DNA of 18,446 bases from contig DAIDTZ010000158.1 of assembly GCA_027456925.1 (NCBI GenBank), forward strand, positions 1 to 18,446, read 5' to 3'. How positions within the stretch are numbered: position 1 is the first letter of the stretch; each line of letters starts with the position of its first letter. The notes below the pieces were generated by a model that searched no databases, was not told the DNA's origin, and saw nothing but the letters and a program-made list of their open reading frames with translations. The stretch comes from Nitrospirota bacterium (GTDB taxonomy: Bacteria > Nitrospirota > UBA9217). Made by a program: the position numbers and the translations under genes. This document shows, piece by piece, positions 6,885 to 13,574 of this stretch.

Positions 6885-8369
6885 TCAGGTTTTTTCATCC
6901 ACCCGGCTAAAGTCTATATACCCCCGCTCCACGTCCGTACGCACAAGCTGCACACGAATACGGTGTCCCACGTCCAGACCTTCGAAACCGCTCGACAGCC
7001 TTCCTTCAATGGGGGGATGCAGGAGCCGGACCCACGTGCCTTTTGCGGCCGCGCCGGTGACAATGGCGTCAAACCGCTCCCCGATCCGGCGCTCCAGCAG
7101 CATGGCTGCCGCGGATTTTCTGACCTGCCTCTCTACTTTTTTGGCAGCGTCTTCTTTTTCCGTGCAGTGCCTTGCCAGCGTCGCAAGCTCCGCCTCGTCG
7201 TAGGGGAGGGCGTTGCCGTCAATGGCCGCCTTGAGCAGGCGCTGTGTAATCACGTCCGGGTAGCGCCGGTTCGGGGCCGTGGAATGTGCGTAGTCCCGGA
7301 CGGCCAGGCCGAAATGTCCTTCCGATTCGCCTCCCGGCGTCTGCAGGGCATACTCGCCGGGTCCCATGAGCTTGATGACGGAAAGGGACAGATCGGGAAA
7401 GCGCAGCGGGTCAGCGGCTTTTTCCCGGGCAAGAAATGTTTCCAGGACCTTGGAGTCGGGCGCATCGGGAAGTTTAAACCGCCGTTCCGAGGCAAGCTCG
7501 ATGATCCGGTCCCACCGTTTCGGCCTGCGCACGATACGCCGAAGGGAAGGAAGGTTCCTTGAAGCAAGAAACCGGGAGGTCACTCCGTTGGCGGCGATCA
7601 TGAAATTCTCGATAATGTCTTTCGCCCTGTTCTTTTCCTCTGCTTCAACATCCTTCAGTTCATCGGCGTCGAACACCAGGCGCGCCTCAATGGTTTCCAG
7701 GGTCAGCGCGCCGTGCTCGTGGCGATACTCCTTCATCTGCTGCGCCACGCGGTCCTGGAGCTTCAAGTTCCCGGCAAGGCCAGGGACCTCGCCGACCTCT
7801 TTCGGCATGGGCCCGTTTCCTTCCAGCCAGGCGGCAACACTGTTATAGGCGAGCTTCGCGCGATTCCTTACGAGTGCGCCGAATACATCGGAACGCAGCA
7901 ACAAACCGTCCCTGCTGACAAGCATGTCGATGACGATGGCAAACCGGTCCGAGGCATAGTTGAGCGACGTCAAATCCGTCGAAAGCTTTTCAGGCAGCAT
8001 CGGGAAGATCCTGGCCTCGGTATAAACCGACGTGGTGTTCTGGCGGGCATGCTCGTCAATGGCCGAATCCTTCTTGACCATGGCATCTACATCGGCCACG
8101 GCAACCAGGACCTTCACGGACCCATCCGGCATGGCCTCCGCAACCGAAAGCTGGTCCAAATCCCTCGAATCGTCGTTGTCTATGGAACACCAGGGCAGGT
8201 GTCGCAGGTCACGCGTGGGGCCTTCGGCCTTTACGGCCAGCCCCTGTATGGCATCGAGCTCGGCAAGAGCTTGAGGCGAGAAATCCGGCAGCAAACCCCG
8301 TTCCAGCATAGTCCGTCGGGCGATGCGTTGCAAAAGAGCGCGGTGTTGCCTGTCGTGGGTATTCGTCAT
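6885..8369 (-). CDS. RNB-domain ribonuclease (RNase II/R family, short form)
   Basis: A 494-residue 3'-5' exoribonuclease-type protein. It lacks the N-terminal cold-shock domains of RNase R. A short helical N-terminus (RIARRTMLERGLLPDF) leads straight into the RNB domain with SIDNDDSRDLDQL (residues 62-74), the acidic metal-binding motif. Further RNB blocks include FPMLPEKLSTDLTSLN and YAHSTAPNRRYPDVITQRL. A C-terminal S1-like RNA-binding domain follows (about 430-490, GTWVRLLHPPIEGRL). The place of the last Asp of the canonical DxDD end is Gln73. This may be a subfamily feature, because the key Asp70 and Asp72 remain. The likely role is RNA turnover or processing. The gene has its own promoter whose -10 box is 8 bases from the ATG and no ribosome binding site, so it is probably leaderless. 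Confidence 0.9.
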   Translation of the reverse strand: MTNTHDRQHRALLQRIARRTMLERGLLPDFSPQALAELDAIQGLAVKAEGPTRDLRHLPWCSIDNDDSRDLDQLSVAEAMPDGSVKVLVAVADVDAMVKKDSAIDEHARQNTTSVYTEARIFPMLPEKLSTDLTSLNYASDRFAIVIDMLVSRDGLLLRSDVFGALVRNRAKLAYNSVAAWLEGNGPMPKEVGEVPGLAGNLKLQDRVAQQMKEYRHEHGALTLETIEARLVFDADELKDVEAEEKNRAKDIIENFMIAANGVTSRFLASRNLPSLRRIVRRPKRWDRIIELASERRFKLPDAPDSKVLETFLAREKAADPLRFPDLSLSVIKLMGPGEYALQTPGGESEGHFGLAVRDYAHSTAPNRRYPDVITQRLLKAAIDGNALPYDEAELATLARHCTEKEDAAKKVERQVRKSAAAMLLERRIGERFDAIVTGAAAKGTWVRLLHPPIEGRLSSGFEGLDVGHRIRVQLVRTDVERGYIDFSRVDEKT

Positions 8370-8377
8370 AGTGGTTT

Positions 8378-8406
8378 ATTATATAGAAAGAACTAGGAAA
8401 GCACAA
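8378..8406 (-). promoter_or_regulatory. Sigma70-type promoter of the RNB ribonuclease gene
   Basis: Reading the minus strand: -35 TTGTGC (8406-8401), 17-base spacer, -10 TATAAT (8383-8378, perfect consensus). Transcription should begin near 8370-8372, while the ATG is at 8369. The expected 5' leader is 0-3 bases and there is no Shine-Dalgarno sequence between them. Confidence 0.75.
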
Positions 8407-8420
8407 TACGGGAACGGACA

Positions 8421-8449
8421 ATAAAAAAGGACCTGCCTTAACAGGTCCT
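8421..8449 (-). terminator. Intrinsic terminator (second of two after the CHRD gene)
   Basis: Perfect 8 bp stem AGGACCTG / CAGGTCCT with a 6-base loop, followed on the minus strand by TTTTTTAT. It lies just upstream of the ribonuclease promoter and insulates it from upstream transcription. Confidence 0.85.
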
Positions 8450-8484
8450 CGGAGATTAACGGAGTCCGTGGATTGAGAAGGATG

Positions 8485-8531
8485 AAAAAACAAACAAGCG
8501 GAACCGGGATTTGAACCCGGCTCCGTTTGTT
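8485..8531 (-). terminator. Intrinsic terminator of the CHRD gene, shaped like a tRNA T-arm
   Basis: The minus strand has a long interrupted stem (outer AACAA/TTGTT, then CGGAG/TTCCG, then CCGGG/CCCGG) around the 7-base loop TTCAAAT, followed by GTTTGTTTTTTC. The inner 5 bp stem with TTCAAAT loop is identical in form to a tRNA T-arm, but no matching D-arm, anticodon arm or acceptor half is present upstream, so this is not a functional tRNA. Confidence 0.7.
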
Positions 8532-8581
8532 CCTCAAAAAAAACAAAAGGAATACCGATTGGCTGAACGTTTACTTAACGG

Positions 8582-9052
8582 TTACTTGATCTGGCCGCGG
8601 ATCTCGCCGGCCCGGTTCTTTTCCGTATGCACATTTACGTAGGCGTCGCCGTCTTTGATCATCTTTACAAGGTCAGCAACGGTTTTTCCCGCCAATACGC
8701 CGACCAGGTCCTTGTCCGTTATGGTCCCCTTGGCAAGCGTGCCGCTGAACCTGCCGTCCTTCTTCTGGTTCCCAAAGAGCGTTACCACCGGCGCGCCGTT
8801 CTCGCCCTTCTTCCCCGCATGGATGTGCGCCAGGATCACATTATCAATATTCCTGACTTTCAGGGTATAGCCCAGTTCCTTGCCGTCCTTGCTCAGCTTA
8901 AACACTGCTTCGCCCGACGCTTTTGTGGCGATGGGCGGAACAACCTGCTTGCCTGAAAGTTTCGCCTTGAACGTGCCCGAAGCTGCCGCGGCCAGTGACG
9001 CTGTTATCATAATGCTGAATACTACATATGCAATGAGTTTCATCTTTTTCAT
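8582..9052 (-). CDS. Secreted CHRD-domain protein
   Basis: A 156-residue protein. The start MKKMKLIAY at 9052 is chosen because GGAGG lies upstream and a signal peptide follows at once: a basic N-terminus, hydrophobic core VVFSIMITASLA, and a probable cleavage site in AAAASG (about residue 23). The rest is one CHRD domain with its typical landmarks: KLSGKQVVPPIATKASGEAV, the central ILAHIHAGKKGENGAPVV and the C-terminal YVNVHTEKNRAGEIRGQI. CHRD domains occur in animal chordin and in many secreted bacterial proteins. The bacterial role is not established. The conserved His residues of AHIHAG and NVHT might bind metal, but this is inference. It is a single-gene unit with its own extended -10 promoter and two terminators downstream. 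Confidence 0.9.
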   Translation of the reverse strand: MKKMKLIAYVVFSIMITASLAAAASGTFKAKLSGKQVVPPIATKASGEAVFKLSKDGKELGYTLKVRNIDNVILAHIHAGKKGENGAPVVTLFGNQKKDGRFSGTLAKGTITDKDLVGVLAGKTVADLVKMIKDGDAYVNVHTEKNRAGEIRGQIK

Positions 9053-9095
9053 GCTCTGTTCCTCCTTCGTCGATGAGCTGCAACAATCTATTTTA

Positions 9096-9104
9096 AGTAT
9101 ACCA
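9096..9104 (-). promoter_or_regulatory. Probable extended -10 promoter of the CHRD gene
   Basis: The minus strand reads TGGTATACT, an extended -10 (TGnTATAAT type). No good -35 lies at the usual distance. Transcription would start near 9089, leaving about 37 bases before the ATG at 9052 and including the GGAGG site. Confidence 0.45.
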
Positions 9105-9173
9105 TACATTCCGGCTTTGCCGAGCGCCGAGGCCGCGCTGCGCTTTCTTCATGCGGCCCCGGACAGCCTGCGC

Positions 9174-9196
9174 GGCTGGAAGACCGGCCTTTTTTT
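9174..9196 (+). terminator. Orphan intrinsic terminator on the plus strand
   Basis: GGCTGG AAGA CCGGCC (6 bp stem with one G-U pair) is followed by seven T. No plus-strand gene precedes it; upstream is the promoter region of the divergent CHRD gene. A second hairpin, GGCCGC...GCGGCC (9131-9136 and 9153-9158), lies before it. It may end a short unannotated RNA or block antisense transcription. Confidence 0.6.
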
Positions 9197-9197
9197 A

Positions 9198-9227
9198 TTG
9201 ACTTGCACCGCGCGAAACCGATATTAT
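9198..9227 (+). promoter_or_regulatory. Promoter of the PAP2 phosphatase gene
   Basis: -35 TTGACT (9198-9203), 18-base spacer, -10 TATTAT (9222-9227). Predicted start of transcription is near 9234. The in-frame ATG at 9226 lies inside the -10 box and cannot be used by this transcript, which supports the ATG at 9313 as the true start. Confidence 0.6.
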
Positions 9228-9312
9228 GAACGTTCATTCCCTTTTGGCCAGCGGAAATCGTCAGGAGAGAAGGCTTGGTCCACACCGCACTGTGCAAATC
9301 CCGGAGAAATTC

Positions 9313-10557
9313 ATGAACTCGCCTGCCGGACCGATCGTAACCTACCGACGTTACTGGTTGCCCGAACTAATGGTGCTGGCCCTGGTGGCTGTTTCTGCAA
9401 TAATCCTTTTTGCGAAATCGAATCTGGACAACACCGTGGCAGGATGGTTCTATCATCCGGAGCTGGCCAATGTATGGCCAATCTCGGGCCGGCCGTTCTG
9501 GGCCGTGTTCTACCGGGCCACTCCCTGGATAACGGGTTCGCTGGCCGTATGCGGCGTTGGTATGATCGTTATCGGCTTGTTCCGCGAGCAATCGAGGCGT
9601 TTCCGGCTTTACGGACTGTTCATCCTGCTGTGCGTCGTGCTGGGACCAGGCCTCTTCGTCAACGCGGTTTTCAAGGACCACTGGGGCCGGCCGCGTCCCC
9701 GGCAGACCGTTGCATTCGGCGGTCAATTCCACTACGTGCAGCCGCTCGTCCCTTCCCGCGCGGGCGGCAAATCCTTTCCCTGCGGCGACGCCTCGCCGGG
9801 GTTTCTCTTTTCTGCCGGCTGGTGGTTGTGGCGAAGGAGCCATCCCCGCAGGGCGGCGCTGTCTCTCGCAGCTGGCCTGACGCTCGGCGCGCTTCTCGGT
9901 TTCGGCCGCATGGCCGCAGGCGCCCATTTCCTGTCCGACGTGATCTGGTCTGCCTTGATCGTCTTTTGCGTTGCTCACGTGCTTTACTATTACGTTCTTC
10001 GGATCCCTGCGCGTGAAGACTCGCGCCCCGTGATGCATCCGTTGCTTGAAACCAATCCGCGGATACGGACGGCCGCGATCGTCGCCTCCTGTCTTCTCGG
10101 CGCGGTAATCATTGGCGCTGTCATCTTTACCGTCCCCACTGACCAGGACCTGGCAGCCCGCATCCGGCTCGCGGACTATGCTGCGGCTCCGGAGCAGATC
10201 GAGGTGGTCGCGGACACCCTTGACGTGGATCTCCAACTGATCGCCGGTCCAACAGGCGAGATCGAATGCACCGGCGCTGTTCACAGCTTCGGCCTGCCGA
10301 CGAACGAGATCAAACAAACGTGGGAATTCGACCGCCAGCCGCTGCCCACGCTGCGCTGCCGCATTGTTGAGAAGGGCTTGTTCACCGATATCGACGGCGT
10401 TGCTCACCTCCGAATTCCCGTGCAAGGCCTGCGGAAAATCGTCGTCCGCGTCAAAAAAGGCGACATCACGGTGAGCAATGTGCCGGGCCCATCCGCGGCG
10501 GCCCGTGCTCCTGTCCTTGACCTCATTACCGTAAACGGCCGGGTGCGGGAAAAGTGA
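9313..10557 (+). CDS. PAP2-family membrane phosphatase with an added C-terminal periplasmic domain
   Basis: A 414-residue protein with about six transmembrane segments in residues 18-270, the layout of lipid phosphatases such as PgpB or LpxE. The three PAP2 motifs are visible: KDHWGRPRP (K121, R128-P129), SFPCGDAS (P156-D159) and GFGRMAAGAH (R199, H205). The middle motif is normally PSGH; here Asp159 stands where the catalytic His should be, while the nucleophile His205 is kept. After the last membrane helix (about 252-274) comes a 140-residue, beta-rich region (VADTLDVDLQLIAG, VRVKKGDITVSNVPG) resembling a DUF4097-type repeat domain, probably periplasmic. The start is supported by GGAG 6 bases upstream. 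The likely role is dephosphorylation of an isoprenoid or lipid phosphate; the substrate is unknown, and the Asp may reduce or alter activity. Confidence 0.85.
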   Translation: MNSPAGPIVTYRRYWLPELMVLALVAVSAIILFAKSNLDNTVAGWFYHPELANVWPISGRPFWAVFYRATPWITGSLAVCGVGMIVIGLFREQSRRFRLYGLFILLCVVLGPGLFVNAVFKDHWGRPRPRQTVAFGGQFHYVQPLVPSRAGGKSFPCGDASPGFLFSAGWWLWRRSHPRRAALSLAAGLTLGALLGFGRMAAGAHFLSDVIWSALIVFCVAHVLYYYVLRIPAREDSRPVMHPLLETNPRIRTAAIVASCLLGAVIIGAVIFTVPTDQDLAARIRLADYAAAPEQIEVVADTLDVDLQLIAGPTGEIECTGAVHSFGLPTNEIKQTWEFDRQPLPTLRCRIVEKGLFTDIDGVAHLRIPVQGLRKIVVRVKKGDITVSNVPGPSAAARAPVLDLITVNGRVREK

Positions 10558-10683
10558 CTTTTTTAGAAAACATGGTGAACTGCAACTGACAAGGCTGCCG
10601 CCGGGGAACTCGTACGCATACGGGGATAAGACAGTGGGAACTGTTCGGGATCGTTGTATATTCGCTGCTTATTCCTGCCAAGT

Positions 10684-10720
10684 AAGCCATCGAGCGGCGA
10701 ACGCCGCCGCTCGATGGCTT
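10684..10720. terminator. Perfect 16 bp hairpin between convergent genes
   Basis: AAGCCATCGAGCGGCG (10684-10699), the loop AACGC and its exact reverse complement (10705-10720). It sits between the 3' ends of the PAP2 gene (plus) and the peroxidase gene (minus), so a bidirectional terminator is the simplest reading. There is no immediate T-run on the plus side (TTTTC starts 8 bases later), so it could instead be a repeat-type stem-loop. Confidence 0.6.
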
Positions 10721-10752
10721 GAGACCTGTTTTCTTCGCTTGCTTGCCCGGTC

Positions 10753-11820
10753 TTATTCCGAAGAGGGAAGGACCGGCACCTTGAGCGCTGCCTCGGGGAT
10801 CTTCCCGGTCAGCGATCCGAGAAACGCGGCAATGTCGCCTGCCTGCGCCGGCGACAGGTCTTTTGCAAGCTGTATCTTGGCCATTATCATGACCGCATCC
10901 GTCAGCTTGTCCACCGAGCCATCGTGAAAATAAGGCGGGGTTTCCGCCACGTTTCTGAGCACCGGGACTTTGAACACGAATTTGTCCGCCGGGTTCTTGG
11001 TTACCGCAAATCGTCCCTCGTCCACTGACTGGCTTTTCGTATACTTCTGGTAAGGCTCGAACACGCCGAACTTCTGGTACATCTGGCCTCCGACAAAAGG
11101 GCTGAAGTGGCACGTCATGCAGCCGGTGTCCATAAATGCCCTCAGGCCCCGCTTCTGCTGGTCCGTCAGGGCGGCGGCGTTGCCCTGCATGAATTCATCA
11201 AAAGGCGCTGGAGTTACGAGCGTCCGTTCAAAAGCACCGACTGCTTTTGCGAAGTTATCCACGGTCACGGGGTCTTTCTCGTTCGGGAAAGCCTCCTTGA
11301 ACATTGCCACATACCCCTTCATTCCTTTTAATATTTTCTCCACAGATCCGTAATCGGGCATACCAAAGGACGGCGGGCCGATCAAGGCCTGTTTGGCCTG
11401 GTCCTCAACACTTGTCCTGTTGCCGATCCAGTGTTCCGATATTTGGGAGGCTGCATTCAAGACGGTCGGATCGTTTCTCGGGTTCTCTTTACAGTTGTTT
11501 CCTACAGACTTTCGAAGGCCGTCAACGGCGTACAGGCCGAGCGGATGGCATTTGGCACAGCTCACTGTCTTGTCCACGGATATCCGTGATTCCCAAAACA
11601 GCGCAGTTCCCAGCTTCACTTTCGCCGGAGTAATAGGGTTTTCGGAAGAAGGCATGGAGGCCGGGAGCGGCCCGAAGATCGCCTTAGCCCTATTCATCAG
11701 CTCCGTGTCCGCTTCAGCCGCGTAGAGAGATGCTGCGGAGAGCAAAATTATTCCGAAGGTGAAAAGCAGGAAATAGGGTTTCAGGATTATTTTTTTCGCG
11801 GTACTTTTCATGGCGTTCAT
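10753..11820 (-). CDS. Di-heme cytochrome c peroxidase (CcpA/MauG family)
   Basis: A 355-residue periplasmic protein that would reduce hydrogen peroxide to water with electrons from a c-type cytochrome or a quinol pathway. The start MNAMKSTAKK at 11820 follows GAGGAGG by 7 bases. An N-terminal membrane-type signal (about 12-34, cleavage near YAA-EAD) is followed by the first heme site CAKCH (88-92) and the second, CMTCH (234-238). Family landmarks include GTALFWESRIS, NDPTVLNAA (with the preceding PRN), VGAFERTL and the C-terminal VPVLRNVAETPPYFHDGS. Length and order are normal for the family. An additional Cys110 in the NNCKENPRN loop is unusual. It is a single-gene unit on the minus strand, convergent with the PAP2 gene. 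The broader family includes MauG-like enzymes, so the peroxidase role is likely rather than certain. Confidence 0.92.
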   Translation of the reverse strand: MNAMKSTAKKIILKPYFLLFTFGIILLSAASLYAAEADTELMNRAKAIFGPLPASMPSSENPITPAKVKLGTALFWESRISVDKTVSCAKCHPLGLYAVDGLRKSVGNNCKENPRNDPTVLNAASQISEHWIGNRTSVEDQAKQALIGPPSFGMPDYGSVEKILKGMKGYVAMFKEAFPNEKDPVTVDNFAKAVGAFERTLVTPAPFDEFMQGNAAALTDQQKRGLRAFMDTGCMTCHFSPFVGGQMYQKFGVFEPYQKYTKSQSVDEGRFAVTKNPADKFVFKVPVLRNVAETPPYFHDGSVDKLTDAVMIMAKIQLAKDLSPAQAGDIAAFLGSLTGKIPEAALKVPVLPSSE

Positions 11821-12180
11821 GACAGTCCTCCTCATAGGTAATACAAAAGTGTGTGATCCTTAAGTTTACGAAACAGCGTAAAAACGATTGCCGAATGAAA
11901 AATAACGAAATATTTTATTGCGGAAAGCGTAGTTACCTCTTGTTGCTCTTGCTGCAGAGACCACATGTGATAAGTTTAACTTGGTAATAGTAAAAGTCAA
12001 GGTTGCATGGCAAGACGAAGAACGGGACAGCGCGATACCATGCCTCGGTGGCAAGAATGTTTACGATGATCGACGGAGCGGAAATTATGAATACCAGACG
12101 CAGAACGCGCATAGGCTGCCGCATCGTTCATACTGAGATTGAAGCCACTTTCCAAAGGGATGCTTTGTTTTATCAGCGAA
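11821..12180. other. Intergenic region upstream of the peroxidase gene; no gene recognised
   Basis: About 360 bases with only short shadow frames and no ribosome-binding-site-plus-start pair that leads into a protein-like sequence. It should contain the peroxidase promoter on the minus strand, but I cannot pick out a clear -10/-35 pair. The right part (from about 12096, with GACGCAGA...ACGCGCATA) may be the degraded left arm of the second interspersed repeat copy. Confidence 0.4.
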
Positions 12181-12217
12181 TATCTGCGTTCATCTGCGTC
12201 TAACTGCCGTTTTTAGG
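12181..12217. repeat. Interspersed repeat arm, copy 2
   Basis: The arm TATCTGCGTTCATCTGCG to the TTTTTAGG end aligns base for base with the right arm of the 6674-6838 element. Its reverse complement also matches that element's left arm (CCTAAAAACGGCAGTT against CCTACAAACGGCAGTT). A weaker inverted partner may lie at 12096-12113. Confidence 0.6.
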
Positions 12218-12232
12218 CTGAAACGACTCTGC

Positions 12233-12269
12233 AAAAAAAGGAGCCGGGCATAACAGCATGCCGGGCTCC
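12233..12269 (-). terminator. Intrinsic terminator of the secreted unknown protein gene
   Basis: The minus strand forms GGAGCCCGGCAT / ATGCCCGGCTCC (12-base arms with one central mismatch) around a 6-base loop, followed by seven T and GCAG. It lies about 105 bases after the stop codon of the gene at 12375-13289. Confidence 0.8.
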
Positions 12270-12374
12270 GGACCGATCAGATACTTGTGGCACAATTATC
12301 AAGCTGCAAAAGGATGTTTGGTTGCGTGCCGGGCAAGCAACACACCCAGCCAGGAAGATAAACGGCGTGTCAGC

Positions 12375-13289
12375 TTACTTTTTCTCGCCGTTGCTCACTG
12401 TTTCCATGAGCGAGTCCTTGATCGCTCCCGGCGAGCTCATGATGGACATAAAGCTGTTGCTGCCCATCATGCTGAGGTCCGGGAAGTTGATGGCGATGCG
12501 GAACCGCGCGTAGAGGTGATATACTTTGTTCCCGGATACGAGAATTTCGTAGGGGAGATGTGCCGTCGACTTGATATCGCCGAAATCGATGTAGTCCATG
12601 ATGTACTTGTCGGCGCCTTTTCCCTTGGTTATGGCAACACCGAACACTGCTTCTTCCTTACCCGGGATATCAACGCGATACACTTTGGTGACTCCCGCCT
12701 TGCCGGCTGCAAGTCCCGCTTCAACCGCCGCCACTGCGTCCTGGTAGGTCTTGAATTCCGCAAGTTCGTTCTTGCCCAGGCTGTCGAAGTACTCCATGCC
12801 GAAGGTGTAGTGGTACTTGCGCAATTCCTTTTCCGTGAGCCCCTTGGCGGACCCGAACTCCTGCTGTTTGCCGAGGGCTGCTTCGAGCTTTGCCTTCACA
12901 TCCATAAGATTTCCCTGCATCCGGTAGGCTGCCGCCATATAGGGCGGATTGGTATAGGAAACCTGGATCTTGCCCTTGACCTTGGTCACAGCAACGCGCT
13001 GGATCGCCCCGTAGCCGCCGAAATCGCTCTTTGCGGCATTGGCCTTTAGTGCCTCGCTGGTCACAACGATGACCTCGGCATTCGGATAGGGAGAGTAACT
13101 GCCGGCCACTTCGAACCCCTGTCCCAGAAGGGCGGCCTTCGTTGCAGCAACCACCTGGGCAAGATCCCCCTGCTTCGGCTCTGCACCGAGGATAAAAGGC
13201 TTCAGCTTTTCTTCCGCCCGGGCGGAAGCTGTAACGGCAAATAGCGCCAAGCCTGCCAGTAAAACACCCGTGAACATACGCAGTTTCAT
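12375..13289 (-). CDS. Secreted protein of unknown function, possibly DUF302-like
   Basis: A 304-residue protein with a clear signal peptide (MKLRM, hydrophobic core, probable cleavage after ARA at residue 25). Mature residues about 40-115 (DLAQVVAATKAALLGQGFEV ... EVIVVTSEALKANAAKS) recall the DUF302 pattern of a helix, a GF turn and an alternating strand; this is a weak resemblance, not a firm match. Later blocks are YMAAAYRMQGNL, a lysine-rich amphipathic helix (VKAKLEAALGKQQEF) and a C-terminal hydrophobic, Met/Ser-rich segment (FPDLSMMGSNSFMSIMSS). It has no Cys heme or metal motif. The start is supported by AGGAG. It is a single-gene unit with its own terminator. It lies near the peroxidase gene, but 550 bases and a terminator separate them, so there is no operon evidence. 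Confidence 0.75.
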   Translation of the reverse strand: MKLRMFTGVLLAGLALFAVTASARAEEKLKPFILGAEPKQGDLAQVVAATKAALLGQGFEVAGSYSPYPNAEVIVVTSEALKANAAKSDFGGYGAIQRVAVTKVKGKIQVSYTNPPYMAAAYRMQGNLMDVKAKLEAALGKQQEFGSAKGLTEKELRKYHYTFGMEYFDSLGKNELAEFKTYQDAVAAVEAGLAAGKAGVTKVYRVDIPGKEEAVFGVAITKGKGADKYIMDYIDFGDIKSTAHLPYEILVSGNKVYHLYARFRIAINFPDLSMMGSNSFMSIMSSPGAIKDSLMETVSNGEKK

Positions 13290-13417
13290 TATGCTCTCCT
13301 CTCTTGTTAACGCGGATTAGTCTGAAGAAGAAGGGGGCTAAAAGCGCCCTCTTATGCTGTGATGCAATACCCGGATAAAAGCATGGCCAGGCGTTCCTCT
13401 ACCGGAAACTGCCTGAC

Positions 13418-13444
13418 ACTAGCAAAAGGCGCCCAAAATGTCAA
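13418..13444 (-). promoter_or_regulatory. Possible promoter upstream of the secreted unknown protein gene
   Basis: The minus strand has a consensus -35 TTGACA (13444-13439), a 17-base spacer and a poor -10 TAGTGT. It would leave a leader of about 120 bases before the ATG at 13289. A small hairpin, GCATGT...ACATGC (13461-13483), lies just upstream. Confidence 0.3.
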
Positions 13445-13574
13445 GAATATTAGCAACTTTGCATGTATCCCCTCAAAACATGCGCACGCATTAGTGGGAG
13501 CCTCCGGCACGAGCCGGGGGATTGCAAGTCGCGGGATTCAATTCGTTCTCGACACATCGATCACGGATATCCGG

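Noticed and set aside
8494..8530. A tRNA gene
   Set aside because: Only a T-arm-like hairpin is present. There is no acceptor partner, D-arm or anticodon arm in the 80 bases upstream, and a T-run follows.
9367..10425. A 352-codon minus-strand frame opposite the PAP2 gene
   Set aside because: The plus-strand frame has clear PAP2 motifs and membrane helices. The opposite translation is charged, low-complexity and unlike any protein.
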